A stretch of 64,000 nucleotides of DNA from Cryptomeria japonica (lineage: Eukaryota > Streptophyta > Pinopsida > Cupressales > Cupressaceae), in the NCBI RefSeq assembly GCF_030272615.1, contig NC_081413.1, positions 601,024,709 through 601,088,708 of the forward strand, written 5' to 3'. The position numbers and the translations under genes are program-made. The notes under the pieces were generated by a model. The model was not told the DNA's origin and searched no databases. It was given only the letters and a program-made list of their open reading frames with translations. Shown one piece after another: positions 11,823 to 22,948 of this stretch. The number at the start of each line of letters is the position of its first letter. Positions within the stretch are counted from its first letter, which is position 1.

Positions 11823-13673
11823 ATGGGTTCTTCTAAGTTTCCTCTCTTAACTCCACATAATTATGCTACTTGGAAAATTGATGCATGGAGTAAACTTATG
11901 GAAAAAGGACTCACTCATTACATTGATGGAACTATTGTTGCTCCCGCTGATCCTAAGGTTGATCCAGTTGGTCACTTAGATTGGCTCACTAAAAACATCA
12001 TGGCAATTGGTACCTTAAGAAAGTATGTATCAAAGGATCTCATTTTTCATATTGAGAAATGTACTCTAATCAAGGATGCTTGGCAAAAGTTTCAAGACTT
12101 GTATGGTCAAGTTGATGAGATTAGGGGATATCAAATTGATAGTGATCTCACCATGTTGGATCCCAAGAACTTTGATACTATACAAGATTATGTCACTAAA
12201 GCAAATGAGTTGAGGGCACAGCTCAAAGATTGTGGCATTGATAAAAGGGATACTCAATTGATATTCAACTTGATAGGGAAGCTTCCACAAGAATATGCAG
12301 CATTTGTTTCTAGTTTCCAAACCCATAGGATGACAATGGGTTCAAGCTACAAAATGCCTACATTTGATGCTTTCAATGAAATGTTGATGATGGAACAAAC
12401 TAAGTTGATAAGCATGGGCATTCTTAAGGCTTCTTCTAAGTCTCAAGCATTAGTGGCAAATCAAGGGAACAAAGGAAATCAAGGAAAGGACAACTCAAAC
12501 AAGAAGAAATGGCAATCAAAGCCTAAGGAAAAAGCACCATCTTCGCCACAACAAGGAGATTCATCCTCTTCCAAGAGAGATAATTCACCAAAGAGGGAAA
12601 GACCTACTTGTGCTTATTGTAAAAAGATTGGTCATGAGGAACATTGTTGCCATTCTAAGAAGATTGATGAGCTTACACATATCATCAAAAAGCATAACAT
12701 TGATTTGCCTAAATTCTACAAGAAGGATGATTCGTCAACTTCCACTTCCTCACATTCAAAAGGAAAAGGGCAATCATTCATGGCTTCTACAAGTGGGAAG
12801 ACTCACTCTTTTGGGACAAGAAAAGGAAAAGCTCTATGTGCTACTACCAGTCATAATTCAAAGAGATGGCTTCTAGATTCAGGGGCTTCTCATCATATGG
12901 CATCTTCGCAGTCTATGTTCTCTACATTTGAGCCTTGCACCATGCCTCAGATTTTGATGGGCAATCATACATACATGGATGTGATTGGGAAAGGATCTAT
13001 TGACATTGGGGATAACTCCTTCAATGATGTGTTGTGTGTACCCCACTTGACAAACAATCTCCTTTCTATCTATCAAATCACACATGGCGCAGCTAAGAGA
13101 GTTGTGGAGTTCACACCTGACTCAGTTTTCATTAGAGACATGGAGACTAGAGCTATCATTGCAACTGGGGTGGTTGATCATGCATCTTGGTTATACTCCT
13201 TTTCAGATTTTGTTGATGATGATGATTTCACATTTGATGATTCTACACATGATGATCACACTTATTGTGATGGTTCAGATTTTGAGGAGAAATTTGGACA
13301 CTTGAACATGGGGATTCTCACATGTAACCCTGTTCTTGAGTCTTGTATTTCATCTCCTCATATTGATATCACATTACCTATTGCACCTGATGATGCAGAT
13401 AGTGTGACAGTTTTGCCTTCATGTGATTCAGTGCAGCAGGATATACATTGTCTTCCAGCTTCAAATTCATGGGATGATTACTTGACAGATATTATAGGTT
13501 TGTTTGTGGAATCCTACATTGCAGATTTGGGAAACATCATTGATGACATTCATCTTCTCTTTGATGAAGATGATCCTTCTTCGATTGTTGTGAGGGCACA
13601 CTCTGACCCTCTTGTTCATTCTCTACATGATCATTCTTTCGAGGTTGACATGATTGTGGATACTTATGTATAG
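11823..13673 (+). CDS. Gag-protease polyprotein of the copia element
   Basis: I chose the ATG at 11823 (MGSSKFPLLTPHNYATW), because that is where homology-like Gag sequence begins; an upstream in-frame ATG exists at 11763. Residues ~1-190 form a UBN2-type copia Gag capsid region (KIDAWSKLMEKG, DAWQKFQDLYG, GKLPQEYAAFVSSF). Residues ~190-260 are a basic linker. A CCHC knuckle follows (CAYCKKIGHEEHCC), then retropepsin with an intact active site (WLLDSGASHHM). Beyond the protease come ~200 residues of unusual, strongly acidic sequence (DDDDFTFDDSTHDD and similar), where integrase would start in a normal copia polyprotein. The protein would assemble particles and mature itself. The frame is open to a TAG at 13671-13673. 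Confidence 0.85.
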   Translation: MGSSKFPLLTPHNYATWKIDAWSKLMEKGLTHYIDGTIVAPADPKVDPVGHLDWLTKNIMAIGTLRKYVSKDLIFHIEKCTLIKDAWQKFQDLYGQVDEIRGYQIDSDLTMLDPKNFDTIQDYVTKANELRAQLKDCGIDKRDTQLIFNLIGKLPQEYAAFVSSFQTHRMTMGSSYKMPTFDAFNEMLMMEQTKLISMGILKASSKSQALVANQGNKGNQGKDNSNKKKWQSKPKEKAPSSPQQGDSSSSKRDNSPKRERPTCAYCKKIGHEEHCCHSKKIDELTHIIKKHNIDLPKFYKKDDSSTSTSSHSKGKGQSFMASTSGKTHSFGTRKGKALCATTSHNSKRWLLDSGASHHMASSQSMFSTFEPCTMPQILMGNHTYMDVIGKGSIDIGDNSFNDVLCVPHLTNNLLSIYQITHGAAKRVVEFTPDSVFIRDMETRAIIATGVVDHASWLYSFSDFVDDDDFTFDDSTHDDHTYCDGSDFEEKFGHLNMGILTCNPVLESCISSPHIDITLPIAPDDADSVTVLPSCDSVQQDIHCLPASNSWDDYLTDIIGLFVESYIADLGNIIDDIHLLFDEDDPSSIVVRAHSDPLVHSLHDHSFEVDMIVDTYV

Positions 13674-14105
13674 CAGTTGGAGGAGGTCTCTTTATGTTTT
13701 GAGAAGACATGTGAGTCTTTGGGAAATGTTCTACATCCATCTCCACTAGATCTTGGAGTGCCTTTTTCAGCAGTGTGGCACAGTTTACCACCTTTGGAAG
13801 GGGTATCTTTCAGCATCCACATGGGGACACTTGAGCAGTTTTCAGAGATTCCTTTCATCATGAGTTTTCTTCATACATCTTCCCTTCATGATTGGGGAGA
13901 CTTCATGGATACACCTTTGGTTTTGTTTCTTCCTAAGGGGAGGAATGTTGTTCGACGTTTGTGGAGCTGTTTCTTCATACATCGAGCTTCTATCATTGGT
14001 GCAGATTCTCCATTGAGGGGGGGTCATAGTTTGACTTCTCTTCTTCTCTCATATGGGGGGGACTTTTTCCTCACATGGGGTTTTGTTCCTCACATTCTTC
14101 TATGA
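13674..14105 (+). CDS. In-frame extension after the Gag-protease stop codon
   Basis: The same frame stays open for 143 codons after the TAG at 13671, ending at 14105. The codons after the stop are CAG TTG, so the context is TAG-CAG-TTG, close to the CAR-YYA readthrough context known from tobamoviruses. The translation (LPPLEGVSFSIHMG, LHDWGDFMDTPLVLFLPKGRN) has no recognised domain. It may be a readthrough extension, an ancestral C-terminus cut by a recent stop, or chance. Confidence 0.4.
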   Translation, partial: QLEEVSLCFEKTCESLGNVLHPSPLDLGVPFSAVWHSLPPLEGVSFSIHMGTLEQFSEIPFIMSFLHTSSLHDWGDFMDTPLVLFLPKGRNVVRRLWSCFFIHRASIIGADSPLRGGHSLTSLLLSYGGDFFLTWGFVPHILL

Positions 14106-14312
14106 GAGTTCTCTTGTATAGCTTTCATCTCTCTTTTGGGGGAGGGTTTTTTCCCATTGGGTTTTTCTCTCTTTCCCCACTTTGTGAGAGGTTTCATTGC
14201 ATTGGTTTGCATGCATTTGCATTTGTTCATGGGTACCTAACATGGCCTCGTAGCCGGGACCCATCTTGCATTGCTTAGTTGCATTGTAGACTTAAGTGCA
14301 TTCCCCTAAGTT

Positions 14313-14327
14313 GCACTTAAGGGGGGG
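14313..14327 (+). other. Polypurine tract of the copia element
   Basis: The sequence GCACTTAAGGGGGGG directly abuts the TG of the 3' LTR. Confidence 0.8.
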
Positions 14328-14830
14328 TGTTGGTGTAAATAATTATTCATCATGGATATTATTACACTTTCCTTAAGTTTACTTAGGATAAAGCATTTCA
14401 TAATAGTTTGGATATGAGACACTTGGGTGTTTGTGCCACATTGGGATAGTGTGTGTAGGAGAAATTCCACCTCTTATGGTGTTGATCTTGTTATTACACT
14501 ATCATATCCACTTATTGTGGAGTGATAATTCCACCTTCGGTGGGTGACCCACCTCATGTGGAATATTATATTATTTCTCCTACCTACCCACACCTATTTC
14601 CTACCTACCCTTGTTTCTCATTGAGCCACATGTCATATTTGTGTGCTCATACATCCATATGGCCTTGCCTATATATGCAGGCCTCTATTCATTGTATGCA
14701 ACTATTGAACTATTGAATCCAGTTGATTGTTGATCATTTTCTATTGATGAGAATACAGTTTATTCTTGTCCTATATTGTGTCTCTATTTTGTACATTTCA
14801 TTGAGCTCTTGATCTTGGCAAAATCTAACA
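14328..14830 (+). repeat. 3' LTR (503 bp) of the Gag-protease copia element
   Basis: It matches the 5' LTR in length, with about nine substitutions (for example T to A near 14391 and a GATCCAACT / GACCCACCT difference near 14547). It is followed by the target duplication ATATT. Confidence 0.9.
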
Positions 14831-14972
14831 ATATTAAACTACATTAAATTTCATCTTTAATTTTCTTTGGCTATCCATACAATGAGCTGCAAGTGGTAGT
14901 TAACTATAAGTCTGTAATTAATTAATAAATCAACTTAATGATCGTTGGATGATCGCATATCAATGACATAAG

Positions 14973-15033
14973 CTCTATTTCGGCTCGAAGTTCTGAAGGA
15001 CAAAGGTTTCTTCAAAAAGTCCCCGGAATAGAG
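14973..15033. repeat. Foldback copy A (MITE- or microRNA-precursor-like)
   Basis: The arms CTCTATTTCGG (14973-14983) and CCGGAATAGAG (15023-15033) pair at 10 of 11 positions, and pairing continues imperfectly inward to give arms of about 28 nt. A diverged copy with the same fold is at 15732-15791. Confidence 0.5.
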
Positions 15034-15339
15034 ATAGGTCTGAGCATTGTCTAATTAGCTATTATAAATTGTATACTTAATTAACGAGGAGGATAGATTG
15101 GGCCAACCCTTTCTGACATGTCATTTGACCTTCAGCATGCATAATCTTATTGGCCCACTTAAGAAGAGCATGATGTCAGCAGGGCCCATGTGCCATGTGT
15201 GCAGCGAGGCTGCAGAGTTAAGGTGAAAGAGCATCTTGATCTAAATGAGCAATCGCACGAAGATCTGGACCGTTGATATCAAAGGAAGTGCATGATGGGG
15301 TAAAATATGAGTCATTAATTTTAATTTTTATTATATTTA

Positions 15340-15544
15340 TATTGTGTGATTCTCACCATGGTTTTTCCCACACTAGGTTTTCCAGGTAAAAATTATGGTT
15401 TTCATGTGTTTGGTGTTTTTTTTGTTTCATCTTGCATTGATGTTTAATTTGTTAATGATAATTGATAAGTACTTGTGATTAAAGAAGTTTAGGATTTGGT
15501 TTACACTAATTCATCACCCTCTCAATCTTGTGGCGTTTTCAACA
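15340..15544 (+). repeat. Diverged copia-type LTR terminus
   Basis: The phrase order matches the LTR end at 4901: CACCATGGTTTTTCCCACA, then GGTTTTCCAGGTAAA, then a CACCCTCTCAATCTTG phrase and a terminal CAACA at 15544. No left boundary or TSD is found. Confidence 0.4.
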
Positions 15545-15731
15545 TAAGGTTAGGTCGTAATCCATAGCATCATATTCACAAGAATATGGATTAAAATTTT
15601 TTTTAAAAAAGGCATCATAAATACTTCCATAATCATCTATAACATCATAGTATATATATATTAACTATTATAAATTGTATACTTAATTAACTCTAAGTCT
15701 ATACTTAATTAATTTTAATCGACGACATAAG

Positions 15732-15791
15732 CTCTATTCTGGGCCGAAGTTGTGAAGGACATATGTTTCTTGAAAAAGTCCCCGAAATAGA
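15732..15791. repeat. Foldback copy B, related to 14973-15033
   Basis: It repeats the CTCTATT arm, the GAAGTT-TGAAGGAC phrase, the TTTCTTGAAAAAGTCCCC phrase and a closing AATAGA arm. The arms pair with two or three mismatches. Confidence 0.5.
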
Positions 15792-17993
15792 CTTAGAGAC
15801 ACGTGTGAGCACTGTCACAAATGAAAGGTTTTAATAAATGAATGTTTTCAATAAAAAAAATATGGAAAAAGAAACGAATTTTAACCACGGTTTTTCTCTT
15901 TTTGGAAGCTATTGAAATTAAGGAAGATAAGTGTCATGGAGGGTGGAGATTCATCTCCGCTTCCAAGGCAAGGGATTGATTAGCATCAACCATCCATAGT
16001 TGTTTTCCCCAGAGGATATGCTCTGGTTTAGATTTGAGATATCATATAGAAATGGGAGGATCATCCAGAGAATAGGATTGGTGGAAGTCGGGCAAAGATG
16101 ATCGAACATGCATAGGAGTTGGACAAGGGATTTAGTCAGATAAGGAATATTAGTACCATTGTGGCCTTTGTTGGTGTTGATAGTTGTATCATGAAGTTGA
16201 TTACGGGCAATTTGGAAGGGATGAATCCAGATTCAGGGGTGCAAGAAAATCATTTCAAATTCAATTTTTTGGGTAAGTTCCTAAGAGAAATACAGAATGA
16301 AATCAACAATGCAAACATATAGAGATGAATTCAGAATAATATTATAAAACTTGAAAAATATGATCACTTACATTTAGGTCACTAGCAATCGCTAATGCAG
16401 TTAGCAACAATGGTTGTTCCTGGTCTGAAACTTCGCTAGTGTTTCGAATTGAGAGCTCAGAACTGACCAAATTGTGTAGAGATAAATCTAATCTTTTACT
16501 GTATCTATACCAATCCTTATTTGGTGATTTTGGTGGGAATTTTATATGGTATACAAATATTTGGCGAATCACACTTAACTATAACATGTCTTATGTAATT
16601 TTCAAGGCGATTATGGGTCATCCAATTAATTGGTAATTATATTAGAGTTGGCAAAAATTGGGGTGAATTGAGACACGCTTTAGCAAAATTCCAGGTGAAT
16701 TGGGTCCTCCTGGCCAATAAATATTTATATGGCTATTGACAAATTATGGCCATCTATTAAGACAACCTCGAAAAGTGTAGGCGAAAATATTGAATTTAGC
16801 GTGTGGAAAACGTAGATTCTATTAGTGAAATATCGATAGAGATACAATTAATTACATAAACAATGGGCGATTGGGTCATGATTTGATGGATATTTATAAA
16901 GTCTGGGTGACATGGCCATCCTCGATCGATACAATATATTTGCCATTTTCCAGGTTGCTAACGTGAAATATTTGCCATTGGCAAAAATTCACCACTAAAG
17001 TAAACCCTAATGTACATTGTATTTACTCTTATTTGTTTTCCTTGATATTAGGTACATGTTAAAATGTAATGAAATAAAGCTTGTTATCTTTGATTCCTAT
17101 AAAATGAAATATGCTCAAAATTGAATAGTGTGATATCAAACGTATTATATTCTTTTGTTGTCAAATTATACACAAAAACTCATATTATGCATATATGCAT
17201 AACTACATCATCCTATGCAAACATAATATGGGTACATATGTATACATATATGTACACATTGATGCATAGATGTGGTAGTGTAGGCACGCATATACGTGTC
17301 ATTACAAATAACTATTATGGCTTACTTTGTTATGCCTCTTATTAACTTGGAGACCGATTTATTATGAAAGGTAAAGCTTGCACATATATTGTGAGATCAT
17401 AAGCATTCCAAAAACAAATAATTACATTTCAAATCCAACATTACATTACATAGAAAATAATTACCAGCTATCGAACCATTCTCAGAAATAGAGGCTGACC
17501 AAATCAAAAGCAACAAGGGCTGCATGGAAACTTAGTTCCTGCCCAGTGCTGCAAAGGTGGGTGTGGATTGCAAATGTTTATAATAATTGACAGGGTATGG
17601 ACTTCAGCAAAAGAGACCTATTATTATTTTTCTCAATTGTCATGTATGTGACCAACCTGATTGACATGTATGCAAGCTGTGAACACAGATAATAGATACA
17701 CTTTAGTCTGGGTGGTAGAGTAACACTTACGAGATAGGCAGAGGCATAGCCAGATTGTTATAGTAGATAATATACATTGGTGTCAAGCACAAGAATAGGG
17801 TTCCACTTGTTGGTGAGAAAGGCAGAGACAACTAAATGACTGGTGAGAATGTCTCAGTGAAGCTCCACGCTTAGAAATTGTATGCACTTAGTCATAGAAG
17901 ATAATACAGATAGTGATGTCAAACGCTAAAATGAATTTTGCTGATTCCTGGTCTAGTCAATTTGCTACCACTATATTTTATTAGTGGACAGGC

Positions 17994-18407
17994 TGTTAGG
18001 GATTCAAGCAGATCCGAAGCAAATATGAACTAACAATTATATGCAGATTTAAATACAAAAGATAAAGAAATAAAATAGGACATAGATAACATAGAGATTT
18101 AACGTGGTTCACCCAGAATGGGTTACGTCCACCATACACAGCCGTCCAATCTTTCTTATTATCCAGTAAAAATAGTACATTAAGCATCCTAGCCACTTAT
18201 AACATGTGTTTTTAGGGCAACAAACAAAGTCGGCCTTTTTAGGGTTTTATTACAATGTCGGTTTTCATCAACGAAAAATAGCAAAAAAAAATTTCTCAGG
18301 GGCTGCCGCCCCCAAACCCCTGCCTAGGGCCGAGCCCGGCCTTGGAACCTGGTGAGGATACATGCTGAGTGTACAGTACTTTGCTGATCAGTCGCCACAT
18401 TTCAACA
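17994..18407 (-). repeat. 3' LTR (414 bp) of the minus-strand copia element
   Basis: On the minus strand it begins TGTTGAAATGTGGCGACTG and ends CTTGAATCCCTAACA. It is preceded by the classic copia polypurine tract AAGTGGGAGAT (18408-18418). Confidence 0.92.
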
Positions 18408-18418
18408 ATCTCCCACTT
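18408..18418 (-). other. Polypurine tract of the minus-strand copia element
   Basis: The minus-strand sequence AAGTGGGAGAT lies directly before the TGTTGAAA of the LTR. Confidence 0.85.
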
Positions 18419-18505
18419 GGAGACTGATCAGGCTCCACACCACTGTACATGTAACATCCGCTGGATAAAATACTAGGACTTGACTAGTATAAATTCCATA
18501 ATTAT

Positions 18506-21500
18506 CAATCAAGAAGACCAACAGAAACTGATGAAGAAATCAGCTTCTCTTGTGGAACTGCCTTTGTGAACATATTGACAGAATTCTCACTTGTGTGAAT
18601 CTTCTCAAGCCGTAACTGACCCTCCTCCAAAATAGTCCCGATGAAGTGGTACCTGAGCTGAATGTGCTTTGTCCTTGAATGAAAAGCAAAGTTCTTTGCA
18701 AGATGAATGGCACTCTAGCTATTAGTATACAATGGGCTATCCTCTTGTGTCTGACCCAATTCCTTCAGAAAACATTTCAACCAAATCATCTCCTTGCTGG
18801 CTTCTGTAGCAGCAACATACTCAGCTTCAGTGGTTGAAAGTGCAACAAACTTTTGTAGCCTAGAAATCCAACTGACTACAATTCCCCCTATAGTAAAAAC
18901 ATACCCTGTAGTACTCCTCCATGAATCAATATCACCCACCAGATCAGAGTCAACAAATCCACTTAGAGCAACATTAGATCCTTTGAAACATAATGCCTTC
19001 GTAGTAGTTCCTTTCAAATACCAAAGAATCCATTTTACAGCATTCCAATGTTCCATACCCGGATTACTCATAAACCTGCTCACAACTCCCACTGCATGTG
19101 CAATATCTGGCTTTGTGCATACCATTACATACATCAGACTGCCAACAGCTGATGAATACGGGATGTTAGACATTTTATTAACCTCTTCCTGTGCCTTTGG
19201 GCACATCTCCTTACTCAATTTGAAATGACTAGCCAAAGGTGTACTAACTGCTTTTGCATCCTGCATGTTAAATCTTTTCAACACCTTCTTTATATACTCA
19301 CTTTGGAACAAATTCAAGGTTCTATTTTTCCTATCCCGTTTAATCCTCATACCGAGAATTTGCTTAGCTGCACCCAAATCCTTCATACCAAATGACCTGG
19401 CTAATTTCTGTTTAAGATCATTTATATGTTGCATGTTAGACCCGGCAACAAGCATGTCATCAACATAAAGCAACATGATAATATAGATGCCATTATCAAA
19501 TCTCTTAAAATATACACAATGATCCGAATGACATCTATGATAACCGTGTTCAGCCATGAAACTATCAAATTTTAAATACCATTGTCGGGGTGCTTGCTTT
19601 AGGCCATACAGACTTTTCTTCAACCTGCACACCAAGTTCTCCTTACCTTTGACCTCATATCCCTGTGGTTGCAACATTTAAATTTCCTCCTCCAAATCTC
19701 CATGGAGAAAAGTTGTTTTGACATCTAATTGTTTAAGATGGAAATCATCTGCAGCCACAAGACTAAGTACAGTTCTAATTGAAGTCATTTTTACAACTGG
19801 AGAAAAAATTTCATCATAATCTATACCCTTTTTCTATGCAAAACCTTTTACCACAAGTCTGGCCTTATATCTTTTCTGACCTCCTTCCTCCTCCTTCAGT
19901 CGATTAACCCATTTGTTAGGCAAGAATCTTTTTTCTGCAGGTAAAGGGACTAAGTCCCAAGTCTTGTTTTTCATCAAGGAGTCCATCTCCTCTTTCATGT
20001 CTAGCTCCCACTGTTGTTTGGCATCTACCTGCATTGCTTCTTCATATTCTTTTGGTTCACCAGAATCCATTAATAAAATAGAATACAAAGAAGGAGAAAA
20101 TATTTCAGGAGGTCTACTTGTCCTTGTAGAATGTCTAACACTTGTAGGAGTTTGTGGGACAATCTGTTGTTGCTGAGCATCAGGTACCTGTGGCATTTCA
20201 TTTTCAAGAATCTCATCCAATACCACATATTCTTGTTTGTCTTGTTCATGCTTCTTTTCCTGCATCTGTTCTTTATACATAACCTTCTCATTGAATATAA
20301 CATCTCTACTTCTAATTATTTTCTTATTTTCAAAATCCCATAACTGATAGCCATATTCATCTATCCCATATCCAATGAAGGTACATTTCTGAGATTTAGC
20401 ATCAAGCTTGGTTCTGTTTTCTTTATCAACATGGACAAAAGCTTCGCAACCAAAAGTTTTTAGAAAAGAATAATTTACCTTTTTACCAGTCCATGCCTCC
20501 TCTAGAATACCACCATCCAAAGGGGTTGAAGGTCCTCTATTTATCAAATAGACAGCAATATGTACAACATCTACCCAAAAATGTAAGGGCAATCCAGCAT
20601 GCAATCTCATGCTCCTCACACATTCCATGATAGTCCTATTCATTCTCTCTGACACACCATTTTCCTGTGGAGTTCCTGGAACTGTCTTCTGCTTTCGAAT
20701 CCCATTTAAGGAACATTAATCTTCAAATGCTTTGCTGCAATACTCACCTCCATTATCCGATCTGAGACACTTCAACTTTTTTCCTGTCTCATTCTCAACC
20801 AAAGCTTTCCATTTCTTAAAAGTTTTAAAAACATCTGATTTTTGTTTTAGGAAATATACCCATGTTTTTCTGGTTGAGTCATCAATAAAAATAACATAAT
20901 AACAAGAGCCACCAAGAGATGATACCTGAGCCGGTCCCCATACATCTGAATGTACATGCTCTAACTTCTCACTCTTCTTCTCTTTCCCAACCTTGAGAAA
21001 TCTGACTCTTTTCTATTTACCATAAACACAGTTTTCACAGAACTCTAAATCAATCTTCTTTAGTCCTGGCAATAGATTTTTGGAGTGAAGGATTTTTATC
21101 CCTTTCTCACTCATGTGCCCAAGCCTATGGTGCCACATTATCGAATCTGTTCTTGCAACATTTATTGTTGTTTTTCCTGCAGTAACTTTATCTGTAGCAG
21201 CTAAGGTAGAGTAAGTGTTACCAGTACACAGATATAATGTGCCTACCTTTGCACCATTAGCTACTACTAATGATCCTTTAGTGACCTTCTACATACTGTC
21301 TGAGAAGGTAACTATGCAACCTTCACTACCTAGTTGCCCTGCAGAAATTAAATTTCTTCTTAAATTAGGAACATGTCTTACCTCCTGTAGAAACCGGTCA
21401 TTACCATTCTGCAACTTGATCTTTATCTTTCCTTTTCCAACAATTTGACAGGGCTCATCATCACCCAAATATACCTATCCAAAATCACCTTGAATATAAT

Positions 21501-22431
21501 CTAGAAACTATTTTCTATGGGGTGTAGCATGTAATGAAGCCCCAGAATCTATTACCCAGGAATCATTAACATTATCCAAACATAAGATTAAAGCATCTTA
21601 TAAAGTATTACTTGCAGTATTAGCTTCCTTACTGTCATTTTCATTTTTGTCTCCTTCTTTGTTTTTTCGAGACCAACAGTCTTTCTTTAGATGACCAGGC
21701 TTTCCGTAGTACCAGCAATCTTTCTTTTCTCTAGATTGAGAGCATCCTTTCTTTGACTTCCCTCGTGATTTCTCATTCCCAGGGCCTTTTCTTCTTTCCT
21801 TTGATCTTCCTCTATTCTCCACATTCAAAACACTACCCGATGATGTTGGAGTCTCACCTGTGCTTTTCCTTCACATTTCCTCGCTTAGGATAACACCAAC
21901 AATATCATCAAATACCAAAGTATTTTTACCAGAGACAGAGTTACTTACAGCCATAACCAAGCTATTCGAGCTTTCTGGCAAAGAACATAAAATCAAGAGA
22001 GCCCTAACCTCTTCTGCAAAGGTAATTTTTACCGAAGACAATTGATTGGTAATTGTATTAAATTCATTTAAGTGCTCCGCTAAAGATCCTCCCTCACTCA
22101 TTTTTAAATTAAACAAACACTTCATAAGAAATACCTTATTCGAAGCCGAGGGTTTCTCATACAACTTAGCCAATGTTGCCATCAAATCTACAATCATTTT
22201 TGCTTCTGTTATATTGAATGCTACAGATGATGCAAGGCACAATCGAATGGATCCCAGTGCCTTTCTATCTAAAATGTCCCACTCTTCATCTGATATTGTG
22301 GTCAGTTTCTTTGCCTTTCCTTCCAATGGCCGCCACAAATCCTTTTGATACAGGTAATCCTCCATCTGCATTTTCCATAACTGATAATTCTAGTCGTTAA
22401 ACTTTTCGACCTTGAATTTGAAATCCTCCAT
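18506..22431 (-). pseudogene. Copia gag-pol polyprotein, interrupted by stops
   Basis: Domains in order from 22431 downwards. Gag starts MEDFKFKVEKF, with an early in-frame TAG, and is then open at 22371-21871. The zinc knuckle at 21598-21828 is defective (CWYYGKPGHLKKDC, second Cys replaced by Tyr). Protease reads WVIDSGASLHATPH near 21520-21566. The integrase zinc motif WHHRLGHM is near 21112-21146, and the catalytic SDNGGEY and the ENG-xxER region lie near 20745 and 20655. The integrase C-terminal part occupies 20655-20300. RT has FLPNKWV and YVDDMLVAG (near 19448-19480). Copia RNase H has STTEAEYVAATEA (near 18810), and the frame continues past a TAG at 18715 to about 18506. The family role is self-replication through virus-like particles; this copy cannot make an intact protein. 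Confidence 0.92.
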
Positions 22432-22477
22432 TGCTCCCACTCAAATCTAAAAGTCCTATCAATTTACAGAAAACCTC

Positions 22478-22489
22478 GCTCTGATACCA
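22478..22489 (-). other. Primer-binding site (initiator tRNA-Met) of the copia element
   Basis: The minus-strand sequence TGGTATCAGAGC lies two bases inside the 5' LTR. It is the standard plant copia site. Confidence 0.9.
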
Positions 22490-22491
22490 AT

Positions 22492-22943
22492 TGTTAGGGA
22501 TTCAAGCAGATCCGAAGAAAATATGAACTAACAATTATATGCAGATTTAAATACAAAAGATAAAGAAATAAAACAGGACATAGATAACACAGAGATTTAA
22601 CGTGGTTCACCCAGAATGGGTTACGTCCACCATACACAACCGTCTAATCTTTCTTATTATCCAGCAAAAATAGTACATCAACCTTGCAATGCCTTAAGCA
22701 TCCTAGCCGCTTATAACATGCATTTTTAGGGCAACAAACAAAGTCGGCCTTTTTAGGGTTTTATTACAATGTCGATTTTCATCAACGAAAAATGGCAAAA
22801 AAAAATTTCTCAGGGGCAACCCCCGCTTTTCTCGGGGGCTGCCACCCCCGAATCCTTGCCCGAGGCCGAGTCTAGCCCCAAACCCCGGCGAGGATACGTG
22901 TTGAGTGTATAGTACTTTGTTGATCAGTCGCCACATTTCAACA
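22492..22943 (-). repeat. 5' LTR (452 bp) of the minus-strand copia element
   Basis: It matches 17994-18407 except for scattered substitutions and two indels, near 22680 (~16 bp) and 22815 (~22 bp). A TTATAAG at about 22711 (minus strand) is a candidate TATA box. Confidence 0.92.
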
Positions 22944-22948
22944 CAGGC

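Larger units (their letters stand above)
9730..14830 (+). mobile_element. Complete non-autonomous copia-type element encoding Gag-protease only
   Basis: The two 503-bp LTRs (9730-10232 and 14328-14830) differ at about nine positions by eye. The 5-bp duplication ATATT flanks the element at 9725-9729 and 14831-14835. A primer-binding site (TGGTATCAAAGCC) directly follows the 5' LTR and a G-rich polypurine tract directly precedes the 3' LTR. The only long frame is Gag plus protease with an acidic tail. No integrase, RT or RNase H motif is present in any frame, and the space between the coding region and the 3' LTR is too short to hold them. The layout resembles TR-GAG type elements, with a protease retained. 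Reverse transcriptase and integrase would have to come from another element. Confidence 0.9.
14831..17993. other. Intergenic repeat debris, no supported gene
   Basis: Apart from the two foldbacks and the LTR-like end listed separately, I see only short frames. A phrase around CTATTATAAATTGTATAC is shared near 15060 and 15664, next to the two foldbacks, so the two copies come from a larger diverged duplication. Confidence 0.5.
17994..22943 (-). mobile_element. Complete but decayed copia element, minus strand, TSD CAGGC
   Basis: LTRs at 17994-18407 and 22492-22943 bracket a gag-PR-IN-RT-RH coding region in copia order. The duplication CAGGC flanks both ends (17989-17993 and 22944-22948). The 38-bp length difference between the LTRs is explained by two indels of ~16 and ~22 bp. 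The reading frame is broken by several stops, so the element is defective, but the structure is intact. Confidence 0.95.

Noticed and set aside
13677-14027. Minus-strand frames opposite the copia Gag extension
   Set aside because: They are shadows of the plus-strand frame, with no support of their own.
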